64,000 nucleotides of DNA from Brugia malayi (lineage: Eukaryota; Nematoda; Chromadorea; Rhabditida; Onchocercidae): NCBI RefSeq assembly GCF_000002995.4, contig NW_025062284.1, positions 558,001 through 622,000 of the forward strand. The letters are read 5' to 3'. Positions within the stretch are counted from its first letter, which is position 1; every line of letters begins with the position of its first letter. The position numbers and the translations under genes were made by a program. Shown here piece by piece: positions 25,915 through 39,388 of this stretch. Below the pieces are notes generated by a model, which saw only the letters and a list, made by a program, of their open reading frames with translations, ran no database searches and had not been told where the DNA came from.

Positions 25915-26645
25915 TACATATTTCTTTATATTTATTTAGACATTTATTTATTTAATTTAAAATTTAGATATTTGTTTATTTGATTTAGGTATTTATTTAT
26001 TTAATTTCGATATTTATTTATTTAATTTAGGTGTTTATTTATTTAAATTAGAATTTAGATATTTATTTATTTGATTTAGGTATTTATTTATTTAATTTCG
26101 ATATTTATTTATTTAATTTAGGTGTTTATTTATTTAAATTAGAATTTAGATATTTATTTATTTGATTTAGGTATTTATTTATTTAATTTCGTTATTTGTT
26201 TATTTAATTTGGAATTTAGATACTTATTTATTTGATTTAGATATTTATTTATTTAATTTAGAATTTAGATATTTATATATTTAATTTCGATATTTATTTA
26301 ATTTAGAATTTAAATATTTATTTATTTAATTTAGGTGTTTATTTATTTAAATTAGAATTTAGATATTTATTTATTTGATTTAGGTATTTATTTATTTAAT
26401 TTCGATATTTGTTTATTTAATTTGGAATTTAGATACTTATTTATTTGATTTAGATATTTATTTATTTAATTTAGAATTTAGATAATTATTTATTTAATTT
26501 CGGTATTTATTTATTTAATTTAGAATTTAAATATTTATTTATTTAATTTAGGTATTTATTTATTTAAATTAGAGTTTAGATATTTATTTATTTGATTTAG
26601 GTATTTATTTATTTAATTTTGATATTTATTTATTTATTCATACTT
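25915..26645. repeat. Array of tatttatttatttaattta-type units
   Basis: Imperfect 16- and 30-bp units alternate variants such as gatttaggt, aatttcgat and aatttagaatttaga in blocks, giving a higher-order pattern of about 115 bp. Confidence 0.85.
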
Positions 26646-26929
26646 ATTATTCGATATGTCATTAAAAACACCGAAAATTTGATAAATTTTGAAGGAAAAT
26701 TTAGCAAAAAGAGTTATTTCACTAAATTTTTATCATAAATTTAATTGCAAAGTAAAATTTGAATTATACATTGTCTTAAATTTAAATTATATTTAATTAG
26801 TTTTTCATATATCAATTAATTAAAACTGTTATTTTCCTCTTTTTTCTCTTTATTCATCTCTCTCTCTCTAAGGTAATTTATATGATAATGGAAAATTTTT
26901 TGAATTGAAAAAATGATTACTTAAATTTT

Positions 26930-27215
26930 TATACAAATGTAATTTTTAATTAAGTATTTTATTATTAGTAAATGATAAAATAAAATATTTAAATGAAATT
27001 TTTTATTATAATTATTGTTTATTAAGTATTTTATCATTTTTAAATGATAGAATAAAATATTTAAATCAAATTTTTTATTATAATTATTGTTTATTAAGTA
27101 TTTCATTACTTGTAAATGATAAAATAAAATATTTAAATCAAATTTTTTATTATAATTATTGTTTATTAAGTATTTTATCATTTTTAAATGATAGAATAAA
27201 ATATTTAAATCTTTC
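26930..27215. repeat. 72-bp tandem repeat, four copies
   Basis: Units contain attaagtattttatcatttt and aataaaatatttaaatcaaa. The period is a multiple of three, so a minus-strand frame of 107 codons is open through the array (24-residue repeats). Residues are only L, I, N, K, Y, F and H, and no family is suggested. Confidence 0.85.
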
Positions 27216-29210
27216 ATAGGCATAAGAAACAATTTAATTATCAAACTTTTCTCATTTCTCGTTGAATTAATCGAGATGATATCATCGATGATTATCTCTC
27301 AGAGAATAGTTAAGTAAATTAAAAAAAAAAAAAATAAATAAAAAAGAGAAAAAGAAATTAAATTATCGAATGCCTAAAAAGTGTATCAAATTAAAAAAAA
27401 AAAAAAAAACGATATAAAATTTCAAAATTAATTTCGAGATTTTTTTATTTTAATTATAAATTTTGTCTTAGCTAGTTACTTTTTTTCTTTTCTTTTTCTA
27501 ATTCAATTATTGAATTTTTAAATTTAATTAGTATTTGTTGACATTTAATATTTGAATTTTAATTTTTCATGCAAAAAAAGAAAAAAAAAATAAAAATTCA
27601 AATTGTAAATGTATAACTAAATGTATTCATTGAAATAATATTTATTATTATAAACAATTTTACAAGAAAAAGAAGAAAAATAATTTTGAAATTTAAATTT
27701 TTTTTATTTGAATTTATAATTAAAATTCATGATATAAATGCCATATAAATATTTTTATTTTTTACTTCAAATTTAAATTTATCAATTCAAGAAGAAATTT
27801 TTGTTTTTTTTTTTTTTCTCTTTCTTCTTTTTTGATTTGAAATGAGACAAATCTTGTTATCTTTTTCCAGCAAAATACATTCCACTCTTTCATAGCTTCT
27901 CAAAAAACTAATTAATGAATTCAAACTAAAACGGCAGGAAGCATCATCATCATACCCTCATTAAGTATCACTTTTTTTTTAACTTTTTTTTTCATTTTTT
28001 TCATTTTTTTTTTCCAAATTCTATTCAATTTTAAATTGCCTTCAAATATTCATTCATTAGCTATAAGAAAAAATGTACGACGAAGAAAATTATTGCTGAA
28101 TTAATTTTATATTTTCATATTTTATTTTTATCAAATAAATTTTTCATCAATTATAATAGCTGCATCAATTCATTTTTTTCAGGAAATATTAAAAAGTAAA
28201 AAGTTGCATTTTGTTTTTGCTCAATTTTGGAAAAGAAAAAGAATTTTTTTTTTTAATTTAAATTTAAATTTTATTTATTTATTTATTTAGCAAAATTATT
28301 TAAAAAGCATTTAATTGATTATCAATATTTTTATTTTTATCAAATGAATTTTTCATCAATTATAATAGCTGCATCAATTCATTTTTTTCAGGAAATATTA
28401 AAAATAAAAAGTTGCATTTTGTTTTTGCTCAATTTTGGAAAAGAAAAAGAATTTTTTTTTTTTTAATTTAAATTTAAATTTTATTTATTTTGCAAAATTA
28501 ATTAAAATATTTAATGTCAGTATTTTTATGCAATCAGAATTATTATTTATATTAATTATGATATGTGATAAAATTTGTGATATAAAGAGTAAATTTCATT
28601 TCATAAAAAGAAAAAATTTGAAGTCATAATGTTTTTATAAAATATTTTTCAAACTTTTTTCTTTATAATATTTAAAAAAATTTTTTTTGATTTAAATTTA
28701 AATTTTATTTACTTATTTTGCAAAATTAATTAAAATATTTAATGTCAGTATTTTTATGCAATCAGAATTATTATTTATATTAATTATGATATGTGATAAA
28801 ATTTGTGATATAAAGAGTAAATTTCATTTCATAAAAAGAAAGAATTTGAAGTCATAATATTTTCAAACTCAGAAAAAAATTAAAAAATATTTTTCAAACT
28901 TTTTTCTTTATAATATTTAAAAAAAATTGTTTTTAATTTATATTTAAATTTTATTTACTTATTTTGTCTTTTTTAGTAATTTCTTACATTCTTTTTATAC
29001 TAATTTATTGCAGTGATTGATTAATCGTTGAATTATTTTAAATTTTTCAAAACTTTTAAAGTTTATTAAATTTGATTTGATTAATTGAGAAATTTTGATG
29101 TTATCAGTGGTAACGTTGAGAAGTTATCAGTGATAACACTCATTTCATTTACATTTAATTTTAGTTTACTAAATGATTTCGCTTCTTCCTTTTTTTTTTG
29201 AGAAAAAGCA
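27216..29210. other. AT-rich spacer with two direct duplications
   Basis: About 170 bp at 28130-28255 recurs at 28330-28455, and about 145 bp at 28492-28640 recurs at 28722-28870. A less AT-skewed patch at about 27845-27960 is open without an ATG on the minus strand for about 60 codons, but has no convincing splice sites. No gene is called. Confidence 0.55.
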
Positions 29211-29238
29211 TTTTAGTTAGTAATAGAAGAAAAGAGTA

Positions 29239-29289
29239 ATGGATATGGTCAATAGCGCATGTGGCGTTAATGTTCCCATCGAGTTTCTT
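29239..29289 (+). CDS. Possible 5' coding exon of the downstream GPCR
   Basis: An ATG opens 17 codons (MDMVNSACGVNVPIEFL) in an island of mixed composition. A phase-0 GT (CTT|GTGGGC) follows, which would join in frame to the GPCR exon at 32993. The donor is weak and the intron would be 3.7 kb of repeat-rich DNA. The phase match has a one-in-three chance of being accidental. It is listed because the receptor lacks an obvious start codon elsewhere. Confidence 0.25.
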
Positions 29290-29879
29290 GTGGGCGGAAG
29301 ATGAGAAAGAAAGAGAGAAAAGATATGAAATTTGATAATTTCGATGGAAAAATTAACCGATAATTTTAATTATTAATTGCCAAAATATTTAATCCAAAAA
29401 CGAAATCATTTCAATGTATATTTCAATTTCAATTTAAGTATGTAAGTTTTTCATTTTTCAATTTCAAATATTTTTTTTATTCCTTTTTCATTAACCATTG
29501 TTATTGTTTGTAGTAGTAAATGTTACTATTATTATAATCGAATCTAATGAATATTCCAAAACTAAGCTAACGAGTGAATTCATTTTATTTGTTTGATTTA
29601 AATTTTAAAACTATTTAAAATTTAAATTTTAAATAAGCAACAAAAAAAAGAGAAAAAAAAAGGCAAATAATTAAATAAGAAACAGACAGAATAAAAGTAA
29701 TAAATAGAGAAAAGATTTTTTTTTAAAAAAAAAAAAAAGAGAAAGAATGAATAGAAGAAAGTATTATCATCAGAAAACAAAAAAATTATTTTGTTTAAAA
29801 GTTTGAAGTTTCGGAAGGGATTTTGTCGCATGAATTTTAAATTGAAATATGACGTAAGGACTGCTAAAGCAAATTTTTA

Positions 29880-30314
29880 TCATTTATTACTTTGTTTATT
29901 ACTATTATTATATTTTTCATTATTATTTTTATTATTATTATTATTTATTAGTACTATTATTACTTTATTACTATTAATAATATTATACATTTTCTCATTA
30001 TTATCATTTAAATATAATTATTATTATTTTTTATTATTATTCTTTAATTGTTATATTATTATATTTATTATTATTTATTATTATCTATTATTATTTTGTT
30101 TATTATATTATTATATTTTTTATTGTTATTATTTTTATTGTTATTTATTAGTACTATTATTATTTTATTACTATTAATAATATTATACATTTTCCCATTA
30201 TTATCATTTAAATATAATTTTTATTATTTTTTATTATTATTCTTTAATTGTTATATTATTATTATTTATTATTATTTTTTTATTATTATTTATTACTACT
30301 ATTACCGCTATTAC

Positions 30315-30345
<31 letters not shown>

Positions 30346-30672
30346 TATTACCGCTATTACTATTATTATTATCATTTAAATATATTTTTTATTTCTTTTA
30401 TTATTATTTTTTGTTATTATATTATTATTTTTTTTTTTTGATTTATTATTATCTATTATTAGTTATTACTACTATTGTTATTTTATTATTATTAATATAT
30501 TATACATTTTTCTATTATTATCATTTAAATATAATTTTTATTATTATTCTTTAATTGTTATATTATTATATTTATTATTACTTTTTATTATTATTTATTA
30601 CAACTATTATTATTTGTATTATTATTACTGCTACTACTATTATTATTATTATATTACTTGTATTACTATACC
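29880..30672. repeat. Imperfect (TTA)n/(ATT)n tract
   Basis: About 800 bp of TTA/ATT units with C and G interruptions, plus a duplicated block of about 220 bp (about 29920-30140 against 30140-30270 and 30470-30560). Long Y/L/I ORFs on the plus strand are products of the repeat. Confidence 0.9.
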
Positions 30673-32140
30673 AAATATTTTAAGGTTGAAAATTTTTTGA
30701 AATTAAATTTTAAAGCTAATTGCTATCATAATGATATTATCAGCAATTAGCAACTATTTCTATATAAGATGACACTTTTTTAATATTTTTTGTCACCAAC
30801 AAATGATTGTCCTTGTACCAAATGTTAAATATTAAAAATAGAATAAGGCGCAAATGTCATCGTTTGGTGACAAGTGCAGTCTCGAAATTAAGTCGAAATT
30901 TGTAATAAAAAATATTTTTTATATCGATTTATTATATAATGAAAATGGAAAAAAAAAAGCAAAGATGAGAAATTGAAATGTCTTTTTTTTTTTTTTATTT
31001 GGAATAATTTATTAAAATTATTTATGCTAATTTATAATTATGTAAATTTATTGTTCAACTCAAAAATGTCCTTTTTAGCATTTGAAGCTAACATTTCCGG
31101 AAAATGAAAATTTATAAATAAAAAATTTCTGGAAAGATTAGAAATGATTTTTGATGCTATCTATAAGTTTTTTTGACATTTTTTAATTTTTAAATTATCT
31201 TATTCAAATTCAATTTCATATTCTTATCTTTTCATTCCTTTCGATTAATCTTTTTTTTTTTTTTTTTTTGTTTATCAAATTAATATTTATTAATTTAAAT
31301 GAAATTTCAAATTACAAATTCCAATTATTTAATTATTTTTCTATTTCATTACACTTTCAGATTTGTGCTATTGATTTGAAGTTTATTTGACTCGTTTGAA
31401 CTGATATTTGACCTGTTTGAACTGATATTTGATCTGTTTAAACTAATAATTGACCTGATATTTGTTTATCTGATGCTAGCAATAATGTTGCAATTAATTT
31501 TATTGATAATGTTTATTTATTGTTTTTTCTTTTTTTTTTTTTTGAAAATAAATTGTGAATTTTGAAATTCCCAGGATTGCTCTCAAATTTTTTGATTAAA
31601 ATAAATTAAATTTTTAAATTAAGAAGAAGCAAATGACATAATGACGTATTTTCATTTATTTTATAAATCCTTCACGAAATGAAAAAGTTGAAAAAAAGAA
31701 GATTTTTAATTAATAATTATTAAATTCAGAATCTCTTCTTTTAGCAATAAAATTTGAAGCAAAAAAAAAAAGTGAAAAAAGCACTTTAAAATTTTTTTTT
31801 AACCGTTTATTATCGAATTTTCTCGTAATTTTTGCTTGAACGTCACTTTTGAACTTTTTAAAAAACTTTTAATTGTAAATATAATATTTAAATTTGCAAA
31901 TAAATTAATATTTTAATTTAAAATTTTCATTAATTAAAAAAAAAAAAAACTGTCTTATTAATCTAAAAAAAATCAAAAATGGAATAATATAAAGTAGTTT
32001 ATTTAACATTTATTTAATTAATTATGTAAATGAAATTTGAATTAAACGAGATTTTAAAAATATTACAATTGTAATTTAAAGAATTTTTTTTTCTCCTCTA
32101 GAAAATAAATTTTGCTAACTTTTTTTTTTAAAAAAAAATT

Positions 32141-32181
<41 letters not shown>

Positions 32182-32992
32182 GAACAATATATGAATTAAA
32201 ATTTATGATAAACTCTCAAATTTCTAATTTTGAATGATTTACTTATTATAATTTTATTTTCAAATCCATTTCTTCAATGTTTTATTTTTAACTAAAAGCT
32301 ATAAAATTGCTTTTTTTTTATCGAAAAAAAAAGTGTTAAATTTTAAATTTTACTTAAAATATTCTTGCTATGAAGAAATTTTTTATTATTAACTGAAAAA
32401 GCAAAATAAAATTTTATAAAAGTTCTTGAAAGTTTCTAAAATCAATTTGCTATACATTATTGTGTATCAAATTTTAGCAAAAAGTAAAAAGTAAAAATGC
32501 AATTTTGATAAAATTTGTAATTTATTCTAAAATTGCAAATTTATATTTTTTAAATTTTTATTTCATGAATGGTTCAGCAATAAAATCCTGAATTATTTCA
32601 TGGATTATAATAATACTATTGACGAAATCGACTTAAACAACGTTTGTTTGTTACATTTTTTTTATTCAATTAATTAAATATTTAAATTTAAATTTTAAAA
32701 AAAAATATAATTTTATTTAATCAATTAAATATTCAAATTTAAATTTTATAAAAGGAAGAATATATTTTTATTCAATTAATTAAATATTTAAATTTAAATT
32801 TTAAAAATTAAATTAGAATAAATGATCTTTTCCTTCCATAACAAACATTACTAATGATCTTCATTGCTGTTTTTTTTTTTTTTTTTTTTTTGTTAATTTC
32901 AAAAGAAAACTTTTAATAGCACCTGGAAATTTACAAAAATTAATAAATTTAATTTGAAATTAAAAATAAAAATAAAAAAAAAAAAGTTACAG
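30673..32992. other. Spacer upstream of the GPCR exons
   Basis: AT-rich with long T runs (for example 32138-32180). A short ctgatatttgacctgtttga repeat lies at about 31399-31465. No supported exon is seen. If the start exon at 29239 is real, this is intron. Confidence 0.5.
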
Positions 32993-35900
32993 GTTAAAAT
33001 TACTTATGTTTTACCATTTACAAATCATGATAATGCTGGTCTGATGGCAATTGCATCACTTTATGCATTTTTATTTATGCTTGGTACTTGTGGAAATGCT
33101 GCTACATTAGCTGTTGTATTTCACGTTAGATCTGTTGATCCGAGGTAAATAAGTAAATAATTGGAAATTAATTATCTAAAAAAAAAAATTGATAATTTAT
33201 TTTTTAATTATTAAATTTGTATTTTGGAAGATATATTTAAAAAATGATAATATCTGTCTAAAATTATTTTTCATACAATTTACTTTTTTACGTTTTTTTT
33301 TTTTTGAAAAATTAGTAAAATTTTAGATAATATCTGCTAAATTATTTTTTATATAATTTACTTTTTTTTTTTAAAAAAATTAGTAAAATTTTAAAATTAA
33401 TCCATTTTTTTTTTTTTTTTTAGAGCTCGACAAAATGCTACTTTAACTTACATTTGTGTTTTAAGTATTATTGATTTTATAAGTATGCTACCATTACCGA
33501 TGACAATTACTGATCAAGTATGAATTTATTTGTTGTTGTTGTTGTTTTTTTTTTTTTACTTTACTTTACTTTACTTTACTTATTTAAAGTATTATTTTTT
33601 TTTTTTGAAATAATATAATTTTTTATTTTAGATATTAGGTTTTTGGATGTTTGGAACAACAATTTGCAAATTATTTCGATTATTTGAGCATAGTGGAAAA
33701 ATTTTTAGTACTTTAATTTTGGTATGTTTCAGTATCGATAGATATTGCGGAGTTTGTCATCCATTAAAGGTATATTTATTTGTTGGAAATTTTTTTTTTT
33801 TTTTTTTTTTTTAAATTTGCTTTGAAATTTAAATTTTTAATTACAAAAAAAATTTTTTTTTTTTTTTTGGTAAATTTAAAAATTTTTTCATTTGAATAAA
33901 TATATGAAAATTAAATTAGGTTGCTTTGCTGCTAGTAAAATCATTGTTTGGCATTATTCACAACACAAAATTATTAACGGAATTGAACTTCTGGCGCTTT
34001 ACTGAAAAAGCCATCCGGTTTTAATTTCAGGTTGAATTACGGAAAACAAGGACAGCTTATTTTATGCTAACATTTATGTTTTGTATAACTTGCATTATGC
34101 TTGCTCCAATCATAATTTTTGCTCAGTCAAAAGTTCATTTAATTTCTTCGTTTTTTTTTTTTTTTTTTTTCTTTAATTTTATAAAAATTATTGAAATATG
34201 TTATATAAAGAATAAAATTTTAATTAAATGAGTAGCAAAAAAAAAATTTTTTAAATTGATGGAACTAATAGACTTATAATTTAAACTAATAAATTAAATG
34301 GAAAATAAATTTTAAAAAAAATAAAAATAAGTGAAAAAGGATAAAACACAATTAGTTGAAGTGATAATAAAGTATATTTAAATAAATTGTAAAAATTTAC
34401 GAAAAAGAAATGCAACTGACAAATGTAATAAATTTTTATAAATTTCTTTTAAATTTTAACTGTTTTAAAAAAAATTAAAATTTTAGGAAATAATTTTACA
34501 CGAAAGTTATAACAGGGAAAAGAATGAAATAACACGGCTACATTTGTTCAAATGCGCCGATAATTTAGACAATAAATTGTTTATTTTATTTAGTTTAACT
34601 TGCTTTATTTTTGTAAGTGTTTTTTTTATTATTATTATTACTAATCTTTGTATTTGTTTTTTTAATTAAATTAATTATTTCAATTATTAATTCTAATTCT
34701 TCAAAACAAAAAAAAAAAAAAATATTTTATTAATTTTCTTTTTCTTTCATTTCTCTTTTAATTTTTTAAAATTTTTTCTTAAAAAAAAAAAAAAAAAAGA
34801 TTAATCAAAAATTATAAAATAAATCATTTTTCTTTTTTTTCAAAATTCTGGCAAAAAAAAAAAAAAAAAAAAATGAAAGAATATGAAGAAAAAATGCATA
34901 CCATTGAATATTTATTCAAATTATAATTTCATTTTAATTTCCAATATAATATATTATTCAAAATAATATTTCATTTAAATCATTTTGTTTAATCCTTTTT
35001 TTTTCAGTTTAAATTTAAATTTTTATTTTAAATTGATAAAAAATATATATATAATTTATAATTTTTATTTAGGCTTATCTAATTCCATTGCTAATGATGG
35101 TTTTTTTTTATTTTCGAATGTTACTAACATTATTTGAAAAGAGTCGAACGATAAGAAACGGAATGCATGCATTTTTTTTCCGGAAATCCTGGATTGAAGA
35201 TAAAATACCGGTGATAAGGATTGCTACTTATACACTTCTTTTATGCTTATTTCATTTTGTTTGCTGGTTTGTTCTTGTTTTCCTAATTTATTGATAAATT
35301 TAAGAATTTACAATTTGTATCTTTAAGTTTTATCATTTTTCTGAAATTACTGAAATTATTTTTCTGAAATTACCGTAATTTTACAAGTGATAGTATAAGA
35401 TTAAACTGAAATTAAGTGATAGTATAAGGTTGAACTGAAATTAAGTGATAGTATATGGTTGAACTGAAATTAAGTGATAGTATATGGTTGAACTGAAATT
35501 AAGTGATAGTATATGGTTGAACTGAAATTAAGTGATAGTATATGGTTGAACTGAAATTAAGTGATAGTATATGGTTGAACTGAAATTAAGTGATAGTATA
35601 TGGTTGAACTGAAATTAAGTGATAGTATATGGTTGAACTGAAATTAAGTGATAGTATATGGTTGAACTGAAATTAAGTGATAGCATATGGTTGAAGTGAA
35701 ATTGCAATTAAACTGAAATTAAGTGATAGTATAAGGTTGAACTGAAATTAAGTGATAGTATATGGTTGAACTGAAATTAAGTGATAGTATATGGTTGAAC
35801 TGAAATTAAGTGATAGTATATGGTTGAACTGAAATTAAGTGATAGTATATGGTTGAACTGAAATTAAGTGATAGTATATGGTTGAACTGAAATTAAGTGA

Positions 35901-37345
35901 TAGTATATGGTTGAACTGAAATTAAGTGATAGTATATGGTTGAACTGAAATTAAGTGATAGTATAAGGTTGAACTTAAATTAAGTGATAGTATATGGTTG
36001 AAGTGAAATTGCAATTAAACTGAAATTAAGTGATAGTATAAGGTTGAACTGAAATTAAGTGATAGTATAAGGTTGAACTGAAATTAAGTGATAGTATATG
36101 GTTGAACTGAAATTAAGTGATAGTATATGGTTGAACTGAAATTAAGTGATAGTATATGGTTGAACTGAAATTAAGTGATAGTATATGGTTGAACTGAAAT
36201 TAAGTGATAGCATATGGTTGAACTGAAATTAAGTGATAGTATATGGTTGAACTGAAATTAAGTGATAGTATATGGTTGAACTGAAATTAAGTGATAGCAT
36301 ATGGTTGAAGTGAAATTGCAATTAAACTGAAATTAAGTGATAGTATAAGGTTGAACTGAAATTGCAAAATTAAAAAAGGTTAATTAGTTATGATTATGCA
36401 TAAAATAATTGGTAGTCATTGAATTGTTTTCAAATTGCAAACAAAATCGATTTCATTTTTTATTTTGAATTGATCCATTTCTAATTTGTTATGATTTAAT
36501 GATGGAAAAAGTAGTTTTATCTCTTCATCTATTCATATCCCATTCCTGATAAGTTTATCAATCAGATTCATCTGAGTTAAAATATAACAAAAAATTGAGT
36601 TTAAATTTAATTCTATTCTTTCTAGCAGTTATAAGATTTCAAATTTTTTGAATGCTATTTCTTTTTGAAATCTTTTTAATGAATTTGAATAACAAATTCT
36701 AAAATTTAATTTTCTTCATTTTTTTTCTTTTTGCGCAATTTTTTTTTTCTGAAAACATTGCATTAATATATTTCGGAATAAACTAAAGGTCAAAAAAAAA
36801 CAAAAAATTATTTATTTAGTAATTAATTATATTTACTCATTATATTACTTAAAAAAAAAACTTTTAATTTTAAATTATCAATGATAAATTTTCAGGACAC
36901 CATATTGGATATCAGTTAATTTTAAATTATCAGTGATAAATTTTCAGGACACCATATTGGATATCAGTACTTTATTTACTTTATCTTGAACTATTTCCGC
37001 CACCTGAATTTGAAATGCCCAATTCATCATTTATTTATTTTATGTATGGAGTGCATGCACTACCATATATTAATTCTGCATCAAATTTTATACTCTATGG
37101 TCTTCTTAATCGACAGGTAAATTTTTCCCTTTCTTTTTTTTTTTTTTTTTTTTTTTAAAAAATGAAAATTTTTTTTTTTTAAAAAATTAAAAAATATGAG
37201 TGTTTTATTATTTTAATGTGATTTATTATAGCTAAATCAATCATGTTCAAAGAAATATTCAAAAACATCACGAAAAACACAACGTCATTTGATTCAATTC
37301 AAAGCTGATTTCACCGATGATAATACATCGAAAATTTTACAATAA
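32993..37345 (+). CDS. Class A (rhodopsin-like) peptide-type GPCR, eight exons, N-terminus open
   Basis: Exons: 32993-33144, 33424-33517, 33632-33769, about 34033-34132, 34487-34612, 35073-35266, 36948-37116 and 37232-37345. All junction phases agree, giving about 362 residues after the missing start. TM1 carries the GN motif (TCGNAATLAVVF), TM2 LSIID, TM3 ends in SIDRYCGVCHPLK (the DRY motif), ECL2 has the expected Cys (FKCADN) and TM6 has CWTPYW, formed across the exon 6/7 junction. TM7 ends SASNFILYGLLN, so the usual NPxxY reads NFILY. A short Lys/Thr-rich tail ends in ILQ. The pattern fits a plasma-membrane neuropeptide receptor of the somatostatin/allatostatin-C-like type found in nematodes; the ligand is not predictable. 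The first exon, including the N-terminal tail, is not certain (candidate at 29239). Confidence 0.85.
35383..36365. repeat. 29-bp minisatellite, about 33 copies, in a GPCR intron
   Basis: The unit is aagtgatagtatatggttga plus actgaaatt. A variant block with catatggttgaagtgaaatt and gcaattaaactgaaatt recurs about every 310 bp (ends near 35715, 36020 and 36325), dividing the array into three higher-order units. It lies wholly inside the intron between the exons ending at 35266 and starting at 36948. Confidence 0.95.
36844..36968 (+). repeat. 52-bp tandem duplication of a splice acceptor and exon start
   Basis: The segment aattttaaattatca(a/g)tgat plus aaattttcag and the next 20 exon bases (gacaccatattggatatcag) occurs twice, with AGs ending at 36895 and 36947. 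Only the second acceptor keeps the receptor frame (TGG, then ACA CCA). Use of the first would add 52 bases and shift the frame. Confidence 0.9.
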
Positions 37346-37375
37346 ATAATTTTTTTTTTTTTTTTTTTTTTTTTA

Positions 37376-37459
<84 letters not shown>

Positions 37460-39380
37460 ATTAATTAAAGTCATTTTTAAAAAAAAAAATGTATATTATG
37501 TGAAATAAAATTAATTAGTAAATAAATAAATAATATAAATGATTAATGTAATAAATGTAAACAATAAAAAAAAAAAAAAAAAAGAATGCAAATAATCTTT
37601 GTTCTATGAGGCATTAAAATTATAGAATTTTCTAAAATATTCATTGTAATTAATGAAAGAAATTTAATATAATTGGTAATTAGGAATAAATATAAATTAT
37701 TATCAAGTTTTTAAGTATTTAAGTTACTTTTTACTTTTAGTATTTTTAATTACTTTTATTATTTTTTTTTTTTTTTTTTTTTTTGTAAAGATATATAGTA
37801 ATTTCAACGTTTCATTTTATACTGTCACATATCTTCCGTTGCTGTAGATCAAATGCTAATAATTTATTTTAGAGCCTAAATATTGGCGACAATTTTTTCA
37901 TGGCGCAAATTTCTAGAACAAATTAAATTGTCATTTTTGAATTATTTTTTTCTTTTTGTTTGTTTCTTATCTAAGTGATATAAAATAAAGTAAAAAAGTT
38001 GAATTAATTCAAAATTTTCATAACTAATATATTGAAAAGACAATTTAAATATTACTATTTTTGTATTCGAATAAATAAAATTTCATTTTTATGCAATTTT
38101 TTTTTTTTTTTACTCTTTTTGCTTATTTTTTTAGTTTGATTTAATTTGTGATAAATTTATTTTGCAATTGTTTGAATAATTATTTTCAGTGAATGCTAGA
38201 ATTATTGCTATATGTTTATTGATAAGTTAAATTTTGTTTACTGATAAATGTTTAAAATGTAATCAAATTAAGCTATGATAAATGATTAAAAGATCAAAGA
38301 TAAATAATTAGTAAATGTTTTGTTACTAATTTGAAAATATATTAATGATAGCATTTTTTATTGCATTACTTTGGAAAGATTTTTATCAGTTCCAATATTC
38401 AGTAAAAATTAAAAGAGTTGAAAAAGAGAAGTTAAATTCATAAAGTTAATAAATGTTAAATTCATAAAGTTAATAAACAAATAATTATGCATGAAATGGA
38501 AATGAATTAAGATATGAAAATGAAATTATAAAATTATAATTATTCAATTACTATCGCAGTATTAAAATTTTTTTGATTTTCAAATAAACAAAATTTCATT
38601 TTTTAATGCTTTTCGATTTTTCTTTTTTTGACTTCTTTAGTCTAAAAACAATTTAAATTGTAAAATTTTTCTAAAAAGTTATTTTAATTTTTAAAATTTC
38701 TAAAATTATTTTAATCTTTAGATGACTGCAAATATATGAAATTTACCGGAAATCTTATTATTAGACTATTTATTATAAGCAGTGCAACTAAAATATATTA
38801 TTGGAACAGTAATTTAAAATTAATTATAATCATTATTTAAGTCATTTGAGGAAATCATAATTGCAAATTATCACATTCACATTTATTGCTTCTCATTAAA
38901 TTTGTTTCAGTTAAATTACTCAATAAATTTGAATATGATATGATAATAATGCTAAACTCATTTATGTAAAATAGTATACAAATAAATAAAATTATTAAAG
39001 TTAGACTGAAAATAATTTATATATGAATTACTTATTGCTTATCAAATTTTAGCTATATGCAAATAAAGTTAATAAAGTTGTATTCAAATTTTCAATAGTA
39101 GAAATAAGCTTAAAATTTAATTTAACAGATTTTGAAATGAAAATTTACTATTTCTAATGCATTCAAAAAAAAAAAAAAAAAAAAGAGAAAATTAGCAAAT
39201 ATAAAATATTAGAAGAATATTTACTTATTATCAAAGTGATAAAATATAAATTATTAGAAGAATTATCATCTTTTTGGTAATTTTTTATTTTCAATTTTTT
39301 ATTATCAAAGTGATAAACTCTTATTATCAAAGTGATGAACTCCACTTTTTGGTAATTTTATCTTTAACTGACAAAGATAT
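37346..39380. other. 3' flank and spacer after the GPCR
   Basis: Starts with more than 100 bases of almost pure T (37351-37456). AATAAA-like sites lie near 37507 and 37564. Beyond that is AT-rich spacer with no exon pattern. Confidence 0.6.
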
Positions 39381-39388
39381 GCATTAAG

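Noticed and set aside
26921..27244. 107-codon minus-strand ORF with 24-residue repeats
   Set aside because: The 72-bp tandem repeat has a period divisible by three, which alone keeps the frame open; only AT-rich codons are used.
27770..27965. Minus-strand open frame without ATG reading SLNSLISFLRSYERVE
   Set aside because: There is no credible acceptor or donor and it runs into a Lys-rich homopolymer; most likely chance in a slightly less AT-rich patch.
29791..30554. Two long plus-strand ORFs rich in Tyr, Leu and Ile
   Set aside because: They are translations of an imperfect TTA/ATT tract; residue use is limited to what the repeat allows and the ORFs overlap each other.
35383..36365. 29-bp repeat considered as a CRISPR array
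   Set aside because: Units are directly adjacent with no unique spacers, and the array sits in a eukaryotic intron.
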